Positions 20,812 through 29,385 of a DNA stretch of 64,000 nucleotides are shown here, one piece after another (position 1 is the stretch's first letter; each line of letters opens with the position of its first letter). This stretch comes from Gammaproteobacteria bacterium (GTDB lineage Bacteria; Pseudomonadota; Gammaproteobacteria; DSM-16500), in assembly GCA_013287025.1 (NCBI GenBank), contig JABDEN010000001.1, positions 23,901-87,900 on the forward strand, written 5' to 3'. The notes beneath the pieces are model-generated. The model made no database searches. It saw nothing but the letters and a program-made list of their open reading frames with translations, and was not told the origin of the DNA. A program made the translations under genes and the position numbers.

Positions 20812-20825
20812 CACAATCTCCTTTT

Positions 20826-22397
20826 TTAATTGACAGGTAAAATAAATCGAATCCAACTATGATGATTCGTGTTGGGATTAATGAGAAATTGGCCGCCATG
20901 TGCTTCAATAATCGATCGGCAAATCGCGAGTCCCATTCCACGGCCATGCGCTTTGGTTGTGAAAAATGGCTCAAAAACTTTTTCCGTCATATCTTTCGGG
21001 AACCCCGGCCCGGAATCTTGGACGGTAATTTGAATGGTATTGATATCTGCCGATTTTGTTTGAATATGAATGCGACGTTTGGACTGCGTAGTATCTTGCA
21101 TGGCATCAATGGCGTTTTGAATTAAATTTAATAATACCTGCTGAATTTGAATTTTATCCGCAAAAATCATTTGCAAATCTTTCGCAAAATCAAAATCAAT
21201 TTTCGTTTTCGATGCATTTAAATCCGTTCGACTTAAAGATACGGTTTCGCGAATAATACTGTTCATTTTGCAGGGTGTTTTAAATAATTTTCCCTTACAA
21301 AAAAAGTTTTTTAAACGATGAATAACTTCGCCCGCGCGCTCAGCTTGCGTGACCGCTTTTTTCATAATCTCGATCACTTGATTGGTATCGTGCTGGTTGT
21401 TTTGCAAATATCGGACGCATCCTTGCGTGTAATTCACGACGGCCGCGAGGGGTTGACTAATTTCATGTGCCATCCCCGATGCCATTTCTTCCATGCTACT
21501 TAAACGAGAAACATGCGCCAATTGTTGGCCGCGTAAACGGGCTTTTTTGTCTAACACACGATCGGTGACATCGCGTGTCGCGGATTGAATTTCTCGAATC
21601 AAACGATTTTTTTCATCATAAATATGACGAATATTGCTTTCAAACCATCGATAATCTCCTTCTTTTCGACGCATGCGATACATCAATGTGTGATGCTTTG
21701 AATTTTCTTTGCGACGATTAAAGGCTTTTTTTAATTTTCCGACATCTTCATAATGAATGAATTTATAAGAATTGTAATTTAACAATTCTTCGGGGGTGTA
21801 TCCCAATTGCGTTTTGCAAGAAGGTGAAATATAAAGATAAGTACCATCCGGTGCATGTCTCGAAATAACATCCGTCGCATTTTCGGCGAGTAAATGAAAA
21901 CGCAATTCACTTTCCCTTAATTTTGTTTGTAGCAATTCATTTTCATGAATATTTTTAATCAAAAAACCCGCCATGTGATAATAAAGTTCAATTTGATTTT
22001 GTAATTGCAGCAGGAGAGCCTCTCCTTTTTCATGGAGTTCGGTTTCTATATTTTTATATTGCGTAATAACATGATGTGTTACCAATGCCGCCGCTTTATT
22101 GGGTATGTTTCCATGGAGTAGTGTAATGAAGGTTTTACATAATCCTTTTATGCCATTTTTTCGGATGTAACGGGTTTCGGCGGACCATTTTTTTTCGTCT
22201 GGCAAAATTTCTTGAATAATTTTGGGGAAAGGATGATGTTGTTGATAAATTAAATTGAGAGATTTTCCAATGGCTTCTTTTTTATGATAACCAAAAGTTG
22301 CGATCGCGCCTTGATTCCAGTCGATAATACGCCCGGTACGATCTAATAAAACCGCACTTTCTGTAATGGCTTCAAATAAAGATTGAGCATATTCCAT
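20826..22397 (-). CDS. PAS-domain sensor histidine kinase (FixL-like)
   Basis: About 523 residues from the preferred ATG at 22397, which has an AAGG ribosome site; the frame extends to a GTG at 22457. No membrane helix is seen, so it is probably cytoplasmic. Two PAS domains (about residues 5-110 and 160-275) precede a HisKA domain with the phospho-acceptor in MASGMAHEISQPLAAV (His about 311) and an HATPase domain with N-box LNLIQNAIDAM and G-boxes VQDSGPGFP and GRGMGLAICRSI. Layout resembles FixL, but I see no evidence for haem binding. Cognate regulator gene is next to it. Diverges from mpl. Confidence 0.92.
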   Translation of the reverse strand: MEYAQSLFEAITESAVLLDRTGRIIDWNQGAIATFGYHKKEAIGKSLNLIYQQHHPFPKIIQEILPDEKKWSAETRYIRKNGIKGLCKTFITLLHGNIPNKAAALVTHHVITQYKNIETELHEKGEALLLQLQNQIELYYHMAGFLIKNIHENELLQTKLRESELRFHLLAENATDVISRHAPDGTYLYISPSCKTQLGYTPEELLNYNSYKFIHYEDVGKLKKAFNRRKENSKHHTLMYRMRRKEGDYRWFESNIRHIYDEKNRLIREIQSATRDVTDRVLDKKARLRGQQLAHVSRLSSMEEMASGMAHEISQPLAAVVNYTQGCVRYLQNNQHDTNQVIEIMKKAVTQAERAGEVIHRLKNFFCKGKLFKTPCKMNSIIRETVSLSRTDLNASKTKIDFDFAKDLQMIFADKIQIQQVLLNLIQNAIDAMQDTTQSKRRIHIQTKSADINTIQITVQDSGPGFPKDMTEKVFEPFFTTKAHGRGMGLAICRSIIEAHGGQFLINPNTNHHSWIRFILPVN

Positions 22398-22487
22398 AAG
22401 CATCCTTGCATCTTGCGACTTTTTCTTGGAAAATTCTCGTGACAAACATCTTATCACAGAAATTGTGAGAAATCAGGAGGCCACGCA

Positions 22488-23843
22488 TTGCGTATTCATA
22501 TTTTAGGGGTAGCCGGGACTTTTATGGCGGGCGTTGCAACGATTGCGCGTGATGCGGGTCATGATGTCGTTGGTTCGGATTTTAATATTTATCCTCCGAT
22601 GAGCACGTTGCTTGAAAACGCAAAAATCCCTTTTTTTCAAGGATATGATGCAGCAAACATTGATCCTGCGACCGATGTGGTGATTGTCGGGAATGTGATT
22701 TCACGCGGAAATCCTGCGATGGAATATGTCCTCGCACAACATATTCCTTATGTGTCGGGGCCAGAGTGGCTGCAAAAAAATGTTTTGCAAAAAAAGAAAG
22801 TGATCGCCGTCTCCGGTACGCATGGAAAAACGACGACGACAAGTCTTTTGACTTGGATTTTAGAATATGCGGGTTTGAATCCTGGTTTTTTAATTGGTGG
22901 TATCCCAGAAAATTTTGGTGTTTCCGCGCGTTACGGTGCCGATCCTTTTTTTGTGATTGAAGCCGATGAATATGACAGTGCATTTTTTGATAAAAGATCG
23001 AAGTTCATTCATTACCACCCCGATATTCTTATTTTAAATAATCTCGAATATGATCATGCTGATATTTTTCCTAATCTGGATGCGATTAAACAACAATTTC
23101 ATTATTTAATACGTACGGTGCCGGGGAACGGTCGTATTATTCAAAACGGAAAAGATGACAATTTGCCAAGCGTATTAGCAAAAGGCTGTTGGACGGAGAC
23201 GACTTCTTTTGGTGCTCCAGATAGCGCGTTTCGCGCTGAATTGTTGAGTAATGACGGAAGTCATTTTGCCGTTTTGCATCAAGGCCAAAAGGTAGGGGAG
23301 GTCAAGTGGAATTTACTTGGGTTACATAATATAGATAATGCGCTTGCGGCTATTGCTGCAGCAGAAACGGCCGGTGTGTCGGTCGCGGATGCCTTGGCTG
23401 CCTTACCGTTATTCAAAAATGTGAAACGCCGTTTAGAAGTGAAAGGAAACATTTCAGGGATTACCATTTATGATGATTTTGCACATCATCCCACCGCGAT
23501 TGCGACGACGCTTGCGGGCCTGCGCGCCAAAGTCGGTTCTTCCCGTATTGTCGTGGTGTTGGAGTTTGGTTCTCACACCATGCGCATGGGGGTGCACGCG
23601 GCTACGATACAAGCGTCCCTGACGAATGCCGATATGGTGGTTTGTAAAAAGCCTGAGTGGGATCTAGAATCAGTACTAAAATCGTTTACTCAGCCGACAA
23701 TGCTACTAGATTCCCCCGAAAGTATTGTAGAAAATTTAAGTAGAGAGCTTCGTGCCGGTGACCATGTAGTCGTGATGAGTAATTCTTCCTTTGGGGGTAT
23801 TCATCAGAAATTGATGAGTGCGCTGTCAGGGTCGGCGAACTAA
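22488..23843 (+). CDS. mpl: UDP-MurNAc:L-Ala-gamma-D-Glu-meso-DAP ligase (Mpl)
   Basis: Peptidoglycan recycling ligase that joins recovered tripeptide to UDP-MurNAc. Mur ligase signatures: MRIHILGVAGTFMAG at the N-terminus, ATP loop VSGTHGKTTTTSLL (about residues 107-120), FVIEADEYDSAFFD and YDDFAHHPTAIATTL. The DEYDSAFFDKRSKF block marks Mpl, not MurC. The start is a TTG at 22488 with a strong AGGAGG 7 bp upstream. Length 451, as in E. coli (457). Works with dapD/dapE products elsewhere in the window. Confidence 0.95.
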   Translation: MRIHILGVAGTFMAGVATIARDAGHDVVGSDFNIYPPMSTLLENAKIPFFQGYDAANIDPATDVVIVGNVISRGNPAMEYVLAQHIPYVSGPEWLQKNVLQKKKVIAVSGTHGKTTTTSLLTWILEYAGLNPGFLIGGIPENFGVSARYGADPFFVIEADEYDSAFFDKRSKFIHYHPDILILNNLEYDHADIFPNLDAIKQQFHYLIRTVPGNGRIIQNGKDDNLPSVLAKGCWTETTSFGAPDSAFRAELLSNDGSHFAVLHQGQKVGEVKWNLLGLHNIDNALAAIAAAETAGVSVADALAALPLFKNVKRRLEVKGNISGITIYDDFAHHPTAIATTLAGLRAKVGSSRIVVVLEFGSHTMRMGVHAATIQASLTNADMVVCKKPEWDLESVLKSFTQPTMLLDSPESIVENLSRELRAGDHVVVMSNSSFGGIHQKLMSALSGSAN

Positions 23844-23885
23844 CATGATTTCTGGCGATCAATGCCGGATTTTCAACGTTTTTTC

Positions 23886-23919
23886 TTGACTTAGACCGAA
23901 AAATCAATGATAATTCGGT
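23886..23919 (+). promoter_or_regulatory. Promoter with overlapping inverted repeat before the AAA ATPase gene
   Basis: TTGACT at 23886-23891 and GATAAT at 23909-23914 are 17 bp apart, a near-consensus sigma-70 promoter. The predicted transcription start falls at about 23921, at or next to the ATG at 23922, so the mRNA would be leaderless or nearly so. An inverted repeat (ACCGAA at 23895-23900, TTCGGT at 23914-23919) overlaps the promoter and could be an operator. Confidence 0.5.
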
Positions 23920-23921
23920 TT

Positions 23922-25106
23922 ATGGACTATATAAAACGTAAAATCACGCCTTATCTAAAGCAGACACTTACCAGAGGTAAAAGCATTCTTTTATTGGGTG
24001 CGAGGCAAACGGGGAAGACGACCGTTATAAACCATGAAATTAAACCCGATATTAGCTATTCATTCGCGAGCCTTATTACTCGACAACGATATGAGTCGAA
24101 TCCAGCATTACTGGAAAGTGAGCTGCAAGAGCAAGTAAAAAAATATCCGAATCCGCCTATCGTTTTTATCGATGAGGTGCAAAAAATACCTCGAATAATG
24201 GACATTGCTCAGCATCTTATAGATTATAAAGCGGCGCAGTTTATTTTAACCGGTTCTTCTGCTCGTAAGTTAAAAACCGGCAAAGATTTAAATTTATTAC
24301 CTGGAAGAGCGATATCTTTTACGATGTCGCCTTTGATATATCAGGAGTTACCGGAGCCGAAACCAACACTCGAAAGTATTTTATTATACGGAACGCTACC
24401 CGGAATTATTCTTGAGACAGAAAACAATATCAAAGATACCGATCTTTATAGCTATGTCACCACTTATCTTGAAGAAGAAATTCGTGCAGAAGCTTTAGTG
24501 CGGAATATTGGACATTTTTCGCGATTTTTAGAAATTGCGGCTGGAGAATCCGGAAAACAAATTAATTTTAGTCGTTTATCACAAGATATTGGAATAGCGG
24601 ATACCACCATTGCAAATTACTATCAGGTTTTGGAAGATTGTCTTATTGTCTTAAGAATTGATCCATTAGATCATAGCAGAACAAAAAGGCGTTTGATTAA
24701 ATCCCCCAAATATCTATTTTTTGACATGGGTGTTCGTCGTGCATGCGCGAATGAAGGAATAAAATTATCTCAGAAAATATTAGCAGATTTATTCGAGCAA
24801 TATGTTGGAATTGAATTAGTTTATCAAAGTCATTTAATTTCACCGAATATTAAAATTAGACATTGGCGCGATTCAGCAGGACCTGAAGTGGATTATGTGA
24901 TAGATCAAGCACAAACCTATATACCTATTGAAGTGAAGTGGACCGATAAGCCAAATTCTCAAGATGCAAAAAATATTAAAAAATTTATCGAAGAATATGA
25001 GGTGAAACTTGGGTTTATTGTTTGTCGTACCCCTCGCCGTTATAAAATTACTGAAAATATTATTGCCTTACCATGGGAAGAAATTAGTGTAGTTTTTGAT
25101 AATTAG
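23922..25106 (+). CDS. AAA_14/DUF4143 ATPase
   Basis: 394 residues. N-terminal AAA-type ATPase with Walker A LLGARQTGKTTVI (about residues 27-39) and Walker B PIVFIDEVQKIP, then ILTGSSARKLK sensor. The C-terminal DUF4143 domain contains IRHWRDSAGPEVDYVI and YIPIEVKWTDKP, spaced like the E/D-x-D and ExK residues of a PD-(D/E)XK nuclease fold. Such proteins are widespread, often variable between strains, and poorly understood; some are proposed to act in defence or toxin-antitoxin-like settings. Single gene with its own promoter. I prefer ATG 23922 (MDYIKRK) to the in-frame start 15 bp upstream. Confidence 0.85.
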   Translation: MDYIKRKITPYLKQTLTRGKSILLLGARQTGKTTVINHEIKPDISYSFASLITRQRYESNPALLESELQEQVKKYPNPPIVFIDEVQKIPRIMDIAQHLIDYKAAQFILTGSSARKLKTGKDLNLLPGRAISFTMSPLIYQELPEPKPTLESILLYGTLPGIILETENNIKDTDLYSYVTTYLEEEIRAEALVRNIGHFSRFLEIAAGESGKQINFSRLSQDIGIADTTIANYYQVLEDCLIVLRIDPLDHSRTKRRLIKSPKYLFFDMGVRRACANEGIKLSQKILADLFEQYVGIELVYQSHLISPNIKIRHWRDSAGPEVDYVIDQAQTYIPIEVKWTDKPNSQDAKNIKKFIEEYEVKLGFIVCRTPRRYKITENIIALPWEEISVVFDN

Positions 25107-25248
25107 TTAACCTTTCATCTTCCGCGGATCAAAAAAGGACAAATTCTAGCAATCCTAGCCACGATGTCAAGAATCAATTGCCTTTTGCCATCTATCGCAG
25201 ATAATATTGCTCTATGGCATAATTTAAAAAACATTCGAGATATTTTGC

Positions 25249-25350
25249 ATGAACCATCAACAATCCATCGAAGAATTTACCTTTGCAGGGACAATCTTAG
25301 GATTAATATCTTATATTGTGGTTATCCTGATCGTCATCATTGCTATTTAA
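25249..25350 (+). CDS. Possible 33-residue single-span membrane peptide upstream of apaG
   Basis: Frame from ATG 25249 to TAA 25350 encoding MNHQQSIEEFTFAG followed by one hydrophobic helix, TILGLISYIVVILIVIIAI, which runs to the last residue. It ends 9 bp before apaG on the same strand. The layout (charged head, single helix at the end) is similar to the 31-residue frame before the DUF2066 gene. The ribosome site is weak. Real small gene or chance cannot be separated by eye. Confidence 0.4.
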   Translation: MNHQQSIEEFTFAGTILGLISYIVVILIVIIAI

Positions 25351-25359
25351 AAGAGTATT

Positions 25360-25752
25360 ATGAAAAATATTAAAATAACTATTAGCACTACGAATCAATA
25401 TCTTCCTGAACAATCTTCCTATGACACGCATCGTTTTTTGTGGTCTTACGAAATCACTATCGAGAATGAAAGCGATGAAATTGTTCAGCTTCTTAATCGT
25501 TATTGGCGAATTACAGATATGACAAGTCGTATTGAAGAAGTACGCGGGCCAGGAGTGGTAGGGTTACAGCCGATTATTAAACCTGCCAAAAAATTTTCTT
25601 ATACCAGTTTTTGTCAACTCATTACTCCGCAAGGTGCAATGGAAGGCCATTACGAAATGCAAACGTTGAATGAGGAACGTTTTACCGTTCCTATTCCTAA
25701 ATTTGTGTTATCTACGACGTTATCAGATGTGTGGAAAAGTAAACTGCATTAA
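25360..25752 (+). CDS. apaG: ApaG domain protein
   Basis: 130-residue beta-sandwich protein of the ApaG/CorD family. Signatures: SSYDTHRFLWSYEITIENES, LLNRYWRITD, GPGVVGLQPIIKP and FSYTSFCQLITPQGAMEGHYEM. Function in bacteria is not settled; mutants of Salmonella corD alter cobalt resistance and the domain also occurs in eukaryotic F-box and Polbeta-interacting proteins. In many gammaproteobacteria it sits with ksgA/apaH; here those are absent and a small membrane-peptide frame precedes it. Its end overlaps the convergent coiled-coil gene by 4 bp. Confidence 0.92.
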   Translation: MKNIKITISTTNQYLPEQSSYDTHRFLWSYEITIENESDEIVQLLNRYWRITDMTSRIEEVRGPGVVGLQPIIKPAKKFSYTSFCQLITPQGAMEGHYEMQTLNEERFTVPIPKFVLSTTLSDVWKSKLH

Positions 25753-27536
25753 TGTCGAAGTTGAATATGCAATTCCTTATTGATATCTTTGGCTTCATGA
25801 AGTTTATCAGAGAGCGATTGCATCGTGACCGACGTATTTTGAATGAGATCCTCGTATTTTTTTGATATTTGAAAAAAATGCGTTTTGTACGCAACTATTT
25901 CATCTTTGGATTGTTTAATGGTAGATTGATAATTTTTTTCTTTTTCAACGAGCGCAACTGTTTTTTTAGTTTGCATCGATAATTCATCTTCAAGAGATTT
26001 TATTTGATTTTGATTTAAAAGAGATTGTTCTTTCAACTGTAAATCTAATGCTTCATTTTTTTTAATTTGCATCGATAATTGATCTTCAAGAGAGTTTATT
26101 TGATTTTGATTTAAGCTAGACTGTTCTTTCGATTTTAATTCTAATGTTTCATTTCTTTTTTGTGATTCTATTAATTTTAAGTCGAAATTCTTTTCTGTTT
26201 CAGATACCGCCAATTTTAACTCTTTAATAATATTTTCTTTCTCTTCGATATTTGTTTTTTGTTTTTCGAGTGCTTCGACACATAACTCTTCATGAATTTT
26301 TAAATCGTTCATAAAGTCAAATGCATCTTGAAAACCTTTAGGTAACTGTATTTTTAATCCAGGGCGTGTTTTTTTTAAATGACACAAACTAAGTAAAGCA
26401 TCTTTATCAAAAACATGTCGAGAAACCATTAATGTAGTCACGGACTTATTTTCTGCCAATGCGTCAAGTATTTTTGCTAAATCACCCTTTCGCTTCATAC
26501 CGTACATTCTTGCAATGGAAAAATTATTTTCGGAATAATGCGGGGAATTTACGATCCATACCCCATCGTACATAAAACGTCTCTGCATATTTTTTGGAGG
26601 TTGAATTTTTCCTAAAAAAGATTTAGTGGGTAAGTCATAAATATAAGAACTTTTATTGGAGGTGAGTATGACTTGCAAGTCTTTTTCTGATAAAACCTCG
26701 ATGTCTTGTAATATTTTACCTGAGGCAGATATGGCGCTATATAATTGCTGATTAATATGACCATCTTTCCCTTTAAAAATAAATGCGCTTTCTCCCTGAT
26801 TAAATTTATCTAAAGAAATGAGATAATTAAAGGGAGAATTATTGTGTAAAAATTTCATTTTGGAGCCGAGTGGTACGAATTCCGCTTTTAGTTTAGAGAT
26901 ATCTTTAAGAGAATTTTTCCCTAATTTTGCAGCTATTCCTTGAGGTAAAATAAGTTGATCGTGTTGATCAAGTACCACATCACCGAAGTAATAGTTTTTT
27001 TCGAGTTTAAATTTTTTAGGACAAAATTCTTTTTTATTTGAAGGTCCAACAAAAAAGATTGCATTCGGATAAAAACCACTTACACCATATACACAACCAT
27101 AGTGTTTATAAAGGGAAACAGGAGAACCATTCTTTTTGGCAGACTGAAGATTATCGATTTGAAATGTATCGTATATTTGCAAAGTATCGACGTTAAGGAT
27201 GGAAACTTGTCCCACATTATTACCAAAAGCAATATATTCTGGGTCATCTAAGAGAATTGAGCTAGTGGTCGTGGTACCTGTTTTCAAAGAGTGAGAGTAC
27301 CTAGCCCTTTGCTCACTCAAACCTAATTTTAAATCGTAGCGTTCTACACTTAGGCACTCAGAATTGATTGATTCAAAAATAATAATTTTATTATCCCCAA
27401 TGTAAGTCGCATGAGAAATTAAATTTGATTCAAGATCATCTATTTTTTCGGTGCTACATACAAGGTGATTGCCGATTTCCACAACTTGTGGGCTACTTTC
27501 CTTTAATTCACTAATAAAATCCTTTATATCTTTCAT
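25749..27536 (-). CDS. Coiled-coil protein with beta-propeller-like N-terminus
   Basis: 595 residues, no recognised family. Residues about 1-350 show a series of short beta-strand-rich blocks with recurring D-x-x-x-L-x-I patterns (GNNVGQVSILNVDTLQIYDTF and similar), reminiscent of WD/propeller blades, though not a clear match. Residues about 415-590 are a long coiled coil. It contains a near-duplicate of about 30 residues: LNQNQINSLEDQLSMQIKKN and LNQNQIKSLEDELSMQTKK. No signal peptide or membrane helix. Overlaps apaG by 4 bp, convergent. Size, orphan status and a coiled coil fit a cytoplasmic, perhaps host-directed, protein; this is inference. Confidence 0.6.
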   Translation of the reverse strand: MKDIKDFISELKESSPQVVEIGNHLVCSTEKIDDLESNLISHATYIGDNKIIIFESINSECLSVERYDLKLGLSEQRARYSHSLKTGTTTTSSILLDDPEYIAFGNNVGQVSILNVDTLQIYDTFQIDNLQSAKKNGSPVSLYKHYGCVYGVSGFYPNAIFFVGPSNKKEFCPKKFKLEKNYYFGDVVLDQHDQLILPQGIAAKLGKNSLKDISKLKAEFVPLGSKMKFLHNNSPFNYLISLDKFNQGESAFIFKGKDGHINQQLYSAISASGKILQDIEVLSEKDLQVILTSNKSSYIYDLPTKSFLGKIQPPKNMQRRFMYDGVWIVNSPHYSENNFSIARMYGMKRKGDLAKILDALAENKSVTTLMVSRHVFDKDALLSLCHLKKTRPGLKIQLPKGFQDAFDFMNDLKIHEELCVEALEKQKTNIEEKENIIKELKLAVSETEKNFDLKLIESQKRNETLELKSKEQSSLNQNQINSLEDQLSMQIKKNEALDLQLKEQSLLNQNQIKSLEDELSMQTKKTVALVEKEKNYQSTIKQSKDEIVAYKTHFFQISKKYEDLIQNTSVTMQSLSDKLHEAKDINKELHIQLRH

Positions 27537-27660
27537 TATCTATCCTATTTGATTGGTAAAGTTATGTGATAACGGACATTGCTAATCGGTGTCAATGTTT
27601 TTAATGAAAGGGCGGAGCGTATTTGTTTGATTGAAACCGTAAGGAAGCGCCCACAGAACT

Positions 27661-27780
27661 CGTCGTCCCGCGGCTTGTTCGACTATTCTCAAAAGTTCCC
27701 CTCTCCCACAAGTGGTAGAGGGGATTTTAAAAGATAGTTCCCCTCTACCGCTTGCGGGAGAGGGGTAGGGGTGAGGGTCT
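27661..27780. repeat. Half copy of family A palindrome joined to family E repeat
   Basis: CGTCGTCCCGCGGCTTGTTCG at 27661-27681 is the left half of family A without its right half. It is followed at 27695-27780 by paired CCCCTCTCCC / GGGAGAGGGG blocks and GTAGGGGTGAGGGT, the family E repeat also present at 40367-40469. A reading frame that crosses this region is a by-product. Confidence 0.7.
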
Positions 27781-27790
27781 GTACTAATTC

Positions 27791-29242
27791 TCACTTTTTA
27801 ATGTTTTTCATATCAGCAACGGCTTCTTTTGGCTTATTAATAAGCTTTCGAATAGCGTCTTCTGATTGATGTAACATTTTGCTATTTAATAATGTTGTTA
27901 ACTCAGTGACTGCAGTCATATTTCCATTCATAAACTGTTCATTGAGATAAGGTTGACATTCTTTACGTAAATTTTTTCTATATTCTTCTGCTTCAACCTT
28001 TGCTTCTTTTCTCGCAAAATGCCCACGCATATGTGATTGAATGACAATTGCGGCGCTATCTTTTTTCCGATAGGCGGAAAGCATTTTTTTAATCGCATCA
28101 TCCGTTGTAAGTTCATCCGGTGATTGATCATACTTATCGACTGATAGTAAGGATTCTTTAATAGGTTTTGTCAATAAAAATTCAACGATCTCGGTCTGAT
28201 TGAAACGGCAGGCGATATGCAAAGGTGTTTCTCCGCTTTCGTCGTCCTGAGCATTGATATTGGCTCCTTTTTCGACGGCTTGTTTCACGAGGAGAAGACC
28301 GTCTTGTTGTTTTGCGCCTTGGAATAAAGCGGCAGTCGCAATCATTTTTTCTGTTTCTGTTAATTTTGATTCGACACTTTTGTTTTCTAATGCTGGTTTT
28401 TTACTTAGAATCGATAAGAAATTATCTGCTTCTTTGCTGCTCTTGCTTGATCGCTTTAAGATAAAGCTAACCGCAACTTCATCATTTGCTTTGCACATCC
28501 GGGACAAAATGGTGTCACCGTTGTCATTTTTTGCTTCTAAGTCGGCACCTTGGTGAAGTAAGAAATCTGCCGCAGCGAATTTTTTATTTTTAAGGCAATA
28601 AAAGAGTAAGGATTCTCCCTCATGCTCTACACCAATGTTGGCACCTCCTTTTAAAGCAAATTTCATTAGCGCGAGATTTTCTGTTGTGGTTGCGGTATAT
28701 AAAAGTTCGTTGAATATAGATTGGGGTTTTATGTGTTCTTCTATAAATTGTCCTGCCTTTTCAAAAAACTCTTCTTGATTTTTTTGCATTTTTTCTAATT
28801 CTTGCGTATGTTTTTCTTCTCGTTCTTTAAGCAATTTTTTCATAGATTCTTCTAATGTTGTAAGCTCTGATGTATGTCGCCCTTCTTGTTTTTTAATCTC
28901 CCACTGTACATATTTAATTCTTTTCACTTTAAGCTTTTTTTTATATTCTTCTAGTCGCGCTTCTTGTTCTTTAAGCAGGTTTTTAGTGGATGCTTCTAAT
29001 GCTGCAAACTTTTGCGTCCACATGGTTTCTAGGTCTTGAATTTTTTTTTGTTCTTCTGATGGCTTCACCTCTGGCATAGGTTGTGAAGCTGGTGGGGTTG
29101 TAACAGGTTGCGTAGGTTGTGAGGCTGGTGCTGGTGTAGTTGGAGTTGTAACAGGTTGCACAGGCTGAGAAGCTGGTGCAGGAGTCGCAGGGGTTGTAGT
29201 AGGTTGTGCGGTTACTTCTGGCGTAGTTGTATTACTTAACAT
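27791..29242 (-). CDS. Ankyrin-repeat protein with coiled coil and IQ motif
   Basis: 483 residues. Residues 1-60 are Pro/Thr/Ala-rich with repeated TPAPASQP. Residues about 62-165 are a charged coiled coil. Ankyrin-type repeats lie at about 177-270 (ENLALMKFALKGGANIGV, KFAAADFLLHQGADLEAKN) and 305-360 (VKQAVEKGANINAQ, GETPLHIACRFNQTEIVEFL). At 399-411 there is an IQ motif, IVIQSHMRGHFAR, matching the calmodulin-binding pattern IQxxxRGxxxR. Ankyrin proteins of intracellular bacteria are often delivered to the host; an IQ motif, which binds calmodulin, a protein bacteria lack, supports that idea. No secretion gene is present to confirm it. AAGG ribosome site upstream of the ATG at 29242. Confidence 0.8.
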   Translation of the reverse strand: MLSNTTTPEVTAQPTTTPATPAPASQPVQPVTTPTTPAPASQPTQPVTTPPASQPMPEVKPSEEQKKIQDLETMWTQKFAALEASTKNLLKEQEARLEEYKKKLKVKRIKYVQWEIKKQEGRHTSELTTLEESMKKLLKEREEKHTQELEKMQKNQEEFFEKAGQFIEEHIKPQSIFNELLYTATTTENLALMKFALKGGANIGVEHEGESLLFYCLKNKKFAAADFLLHQGADLEAKNDNGDTILSRMCKANDEVAVSFILKRSSKSSKEADNFLSILSKKPALENKSVESKLTETEKMIATAALFQGAKQQDGLLLVKQAVEKGANINAQDDESGETPLHIACRFNQTEIVEFLLTKPIKESLLSVDKYDQSPDELTTDDAIKKMLSAYRKKDSAAIVIQSHMRGHFARKEAKVEAEEYRKNLRKECQPYLNEQFMNGNMTAVTELTTLLNSKMLHQSEDAIRKLINKPKEAVADMKNIKK

Positions 29243-29301
29243 ATATTTTCCTTGTATTTATATTTATTATAAAACTAAAAAAGTTGCTTCTAATCGGCTT
29301 T

Positions 29302-29385
29302 GTCATCCTGAACGCCGTGAAGGATCAGTTTAAGTCTACATTATGGTGATGAATTAAACCGATCCTTCACTGCGTTCAGGATGAC
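29302..29385. repeat. Inverted repeat, family D
   Basis: Arms GTCATCCTGAACGCCGTGAA... (29302-29326) and ...CTGCGTTCAGGATGAC (29361-29385) with about two mismatches over 25 bp. The right arm overlaps the end of the phospholipase D-like gene and supplies its stop codon. A related copy is at 52096-52167. Confidence 0.75.

Noticed and set aside
22582..22983. 133-codon minus-strand frame
   Set aside because: Antisense shadow of mpl.
25164..25373. 69-codon plus-strand frame upstream of apaG
   Set aside because: Overlaps the apaG start in another frame and has no ribosome site; the 33-codon frame at 25249 is a better candidate.
27582..27794. 70-codon minus-strand frame
   Set aside because: Consists of the half family A and family E repeats; not a gene.
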